The position numbers and the translations under genes are program-made. The notes under the pieces were generated by a model that was not told the DNA's origin, did not search any database, and saw only the letters and a program-made list of their open reading frames with translations. From assembly GCF_900113705.1 (NCBI RefSeq), contig NZ_FOQI01000017.1, positions 49,409 through 113,408 on the forward strand: a DNA stretch of 64,000 nt, given 5' to 3'. Every line of letters starts with the position of its first letter. Position 1 is the first letter of the stretch. This stretch comes from Collimonas sp. OK307 (GTDB lineage: Bacteria; Pseudomonadota; Gammaproteobacteria; Burkholderiales; Burkholderiaceae_D). Below, piece after piece: positions 62,912-64,000 of this stretch.

Positions 62912-64000
62912 TTATTGCGCTTCCTTGAGTTGATCCAGGATGGCTGGATTCTCCAGAGTTGATATGTCCTGAGTGATTTCCTCGCCTTTCGCCAATACTC
63001 GCAGCAAACGCCGCATGATCTTGCCGGAACGGGTTTTCGGCAGGTTGTCGCCGAAGCGGATTTCCCTTGGCTTGGCGATCGGGCCGATTTCCTTGGCGAC
63101 CCAGTCGCGCAGCTCCTTGGCGATCTTCTTGGCTTCGTCGCCGGTGGGGCGGCTGCGCTTGAGGACGACGAAGGCGCAGATGGCTTCGCCGGTGGTCTCA
63201 TCCGGCTTGCCGACTACCGCGGCTTCGGCCACGATCGGGTTGGCGACCAGCGCCGATTCGATTTCCATTGTGCCCATGCGGTGGCCGGAGACGTTCAGCA
63301 CATCGTCGATACGGCCGGTAATGGTGAAATAGCCGGTATCCTTGTTACGGATCGCGCCGTCGCCGGCGAGGTACAGCTTGCCGCCGAACTCGGGCGGAAA
63401 GTAGGCGCTCTTGAAACGCTCTGGATTGTTCCAGATGGCGCGGATCATCGATGGCCACGGACGCTTGACGACCAGGATGCCGCCGTGGCCGTCTGGCAGT
63501 TCCTGCCCTGCTTCATCGACGATCACGGCTTGGATACCCGGCAATGGCAAGGTGCAGGATCCCGGTACCAGCGGCGTAGCACCTGGCAGCGGAGAGATCA
63601 TGTGGCCGCCGGTTTCAGTTTGCCAGAAGGTGTCGACGATCGGGCAACGCTCACCGCCGATATTTTTGTGGTACCACATCCAGGCTTCCGGATTGATCGG
63701 CTCACCCACCGTGCCCAGCAAGCGCAGTGACGACAAATCGTATTGCGAAGGATGCACGTTCTTGTCGGCATCGGCAGCTTTGATCAGGGAACGGATCGCG
63801 GTCGGTGCGGTATAGAAAATGGTGGCCTTGTGCTTTTGCACCATATCCCAGAAACGGCCGGCGTTAGGATAAGTCGGCACGCCTTCGAAAATGATCTGGG
63901 TGGCGCCGACAGCTGTCGGGCCGTAGGCAATATAGGTGTGACCGGTAATCCAGCCGATGTCGGCGGTGCACCAGTAGACATCGTCCGGCTTGATGTCGAA
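62912..64000 (-). CDS. acs: acetyl-CoA synthetase (C-terminal part; 5' end outside window)
   Basis: AMP-forming acetate-CoA ligase; 363 codons seen of about 650. Seen: [35 protein letters not shown] (acetate/AMP site), [24 protein letters not shown] hinge, and [11 protein letters not shown] with the regulatory Lys that is acetylated in Acs. The frame continues unbroken to the window end ([16 protein letters not shown]). Core-genome gene marking the right edge of the island. Confidence 0.95.
   Translation of the reverse strand, partial: FDIKPDDVYWCTADIGWITGHTYIAYGPTAVGATQIIFEGVPTYPNAGRFWDMVQKHKATIFYTAPTAIRSLIKAADADKNVHPSQYDLSSLRLLGTVGEPINPEAWMWYHKNIGGERCPIVDTFWQTETGGHMISPLPGATPLVPGSCTLPLPGIQAVIVDEAGQELPDGHGGILVVKRPWPSMIRAIWNNPERFKSAYFPPEFGGKLYLAGDGAIRNKDTGYFTITGRIDDVLNVSGHRMGTMEIESALVANPIVAEAAVVGKPDETTGEAICAFVVLKRSRPTGDEAKKIAKELRDWVAKEIGPIAKPREIRFGDNLPKTRSGKIMRRLLRVLAKGEEITQDISTLENPAILDQLKEAQ

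Overview
The window looks like a chromosomal segment of a betaproteobacterium of the order Burkholderiales, probably family Oxalobacteraceae (Herbaspirillum/Collimonas/Glaciimonas type). This is an inference from protein style, the gentisate cluster layout, the porin type and the CcoN/CcoO oxidase; no rRNA or other firm taxonomic marker is present.

Region 1 (1-6025) is a 3-hydroxybenzoate/gentisate catabolic operon on the plus strand: 3-hydroxybenzoate 6-hydroxylase (cut by the window start), gentisate 1,2-dioxygenase, fumarylpyruvate hydrolase, an AAHS-type MFS importer, a zeta-like GST maleylpyruvate isomerase and an outer-membrane porin. Region 2 (6026-8831) is decayed: an etfA remnant, a truncated AhpD-like pseudogene, a secreted cupin and an orphan membrane protein, with three copies of a 23-24 bp direct-repeat promoter element. 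A fourth copy lies next to the MocR genes at 32.1 kb.

Region 3 (8880-25342) holds two complete tripartite EmrAB/OprM-type drug efflux sets, one on each strand, with a cNMP-binding protein, an AI-2E family permease, two MarR regulators, a LysR regulator, an alpha/beta hydrolase, a glutathionyl-hydroquinone reductase, a GST and a VOC protein. Both MarR genes and one efflux operon share a TGAC-type operator. Region 4 (25.7-30.6 kb) is an unusual cbb3-like oxidase operon: a CcoN with a CcoS-like N-terminal extension, CcoO, a separate membrane monohaem cytochrome c, a SCO copper chaperone, a membrane protein and a group III truncated haemoglobin. Region 5 (30.6-39.1 kb) has two paralogous MocR regulators flanking an AhpD-like gene and an internally deleted catalase-family peroxidase, then a ccoO fragment, two AraC regulators and an orphan NarL-type response regulator.

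Region 6 (39.4-62.6 kb) is accessory DNA. The first part has a phage terminase, DUF5681, a ParB-methyltransferase, and DUF2924 plus a large serine recombinase, with no capsid genes. Next come two large genes of unknown function, a 500-aa protein with a PD-(D/E)XK-like motif and a 1199-aa membrane protein, flanked by two homologous tRNA-Thr-like junction repeats. From about 52.1 to 62.5 kb lies a P4-like satellite or integrative element ending in tRNA-Ser(GGA): HTH/AlpA regulators, a primase-helicase, an iteron-like cluster (probable origin), cargo (a membrane TPR protein and a DUF5343 + HEPN pair) and a tyrosine integrase. After tRNA-Ser the core chromosome resumes with acetyl-CoA synthetase (cut by the window end). 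The best candidates for undescribed biology are the 500-aa/1199-aa genes, the DUF5343-HEPN pair and TPR protein, the CcoS-CcoN fusion oxidase, and the shared MocR-type operator.
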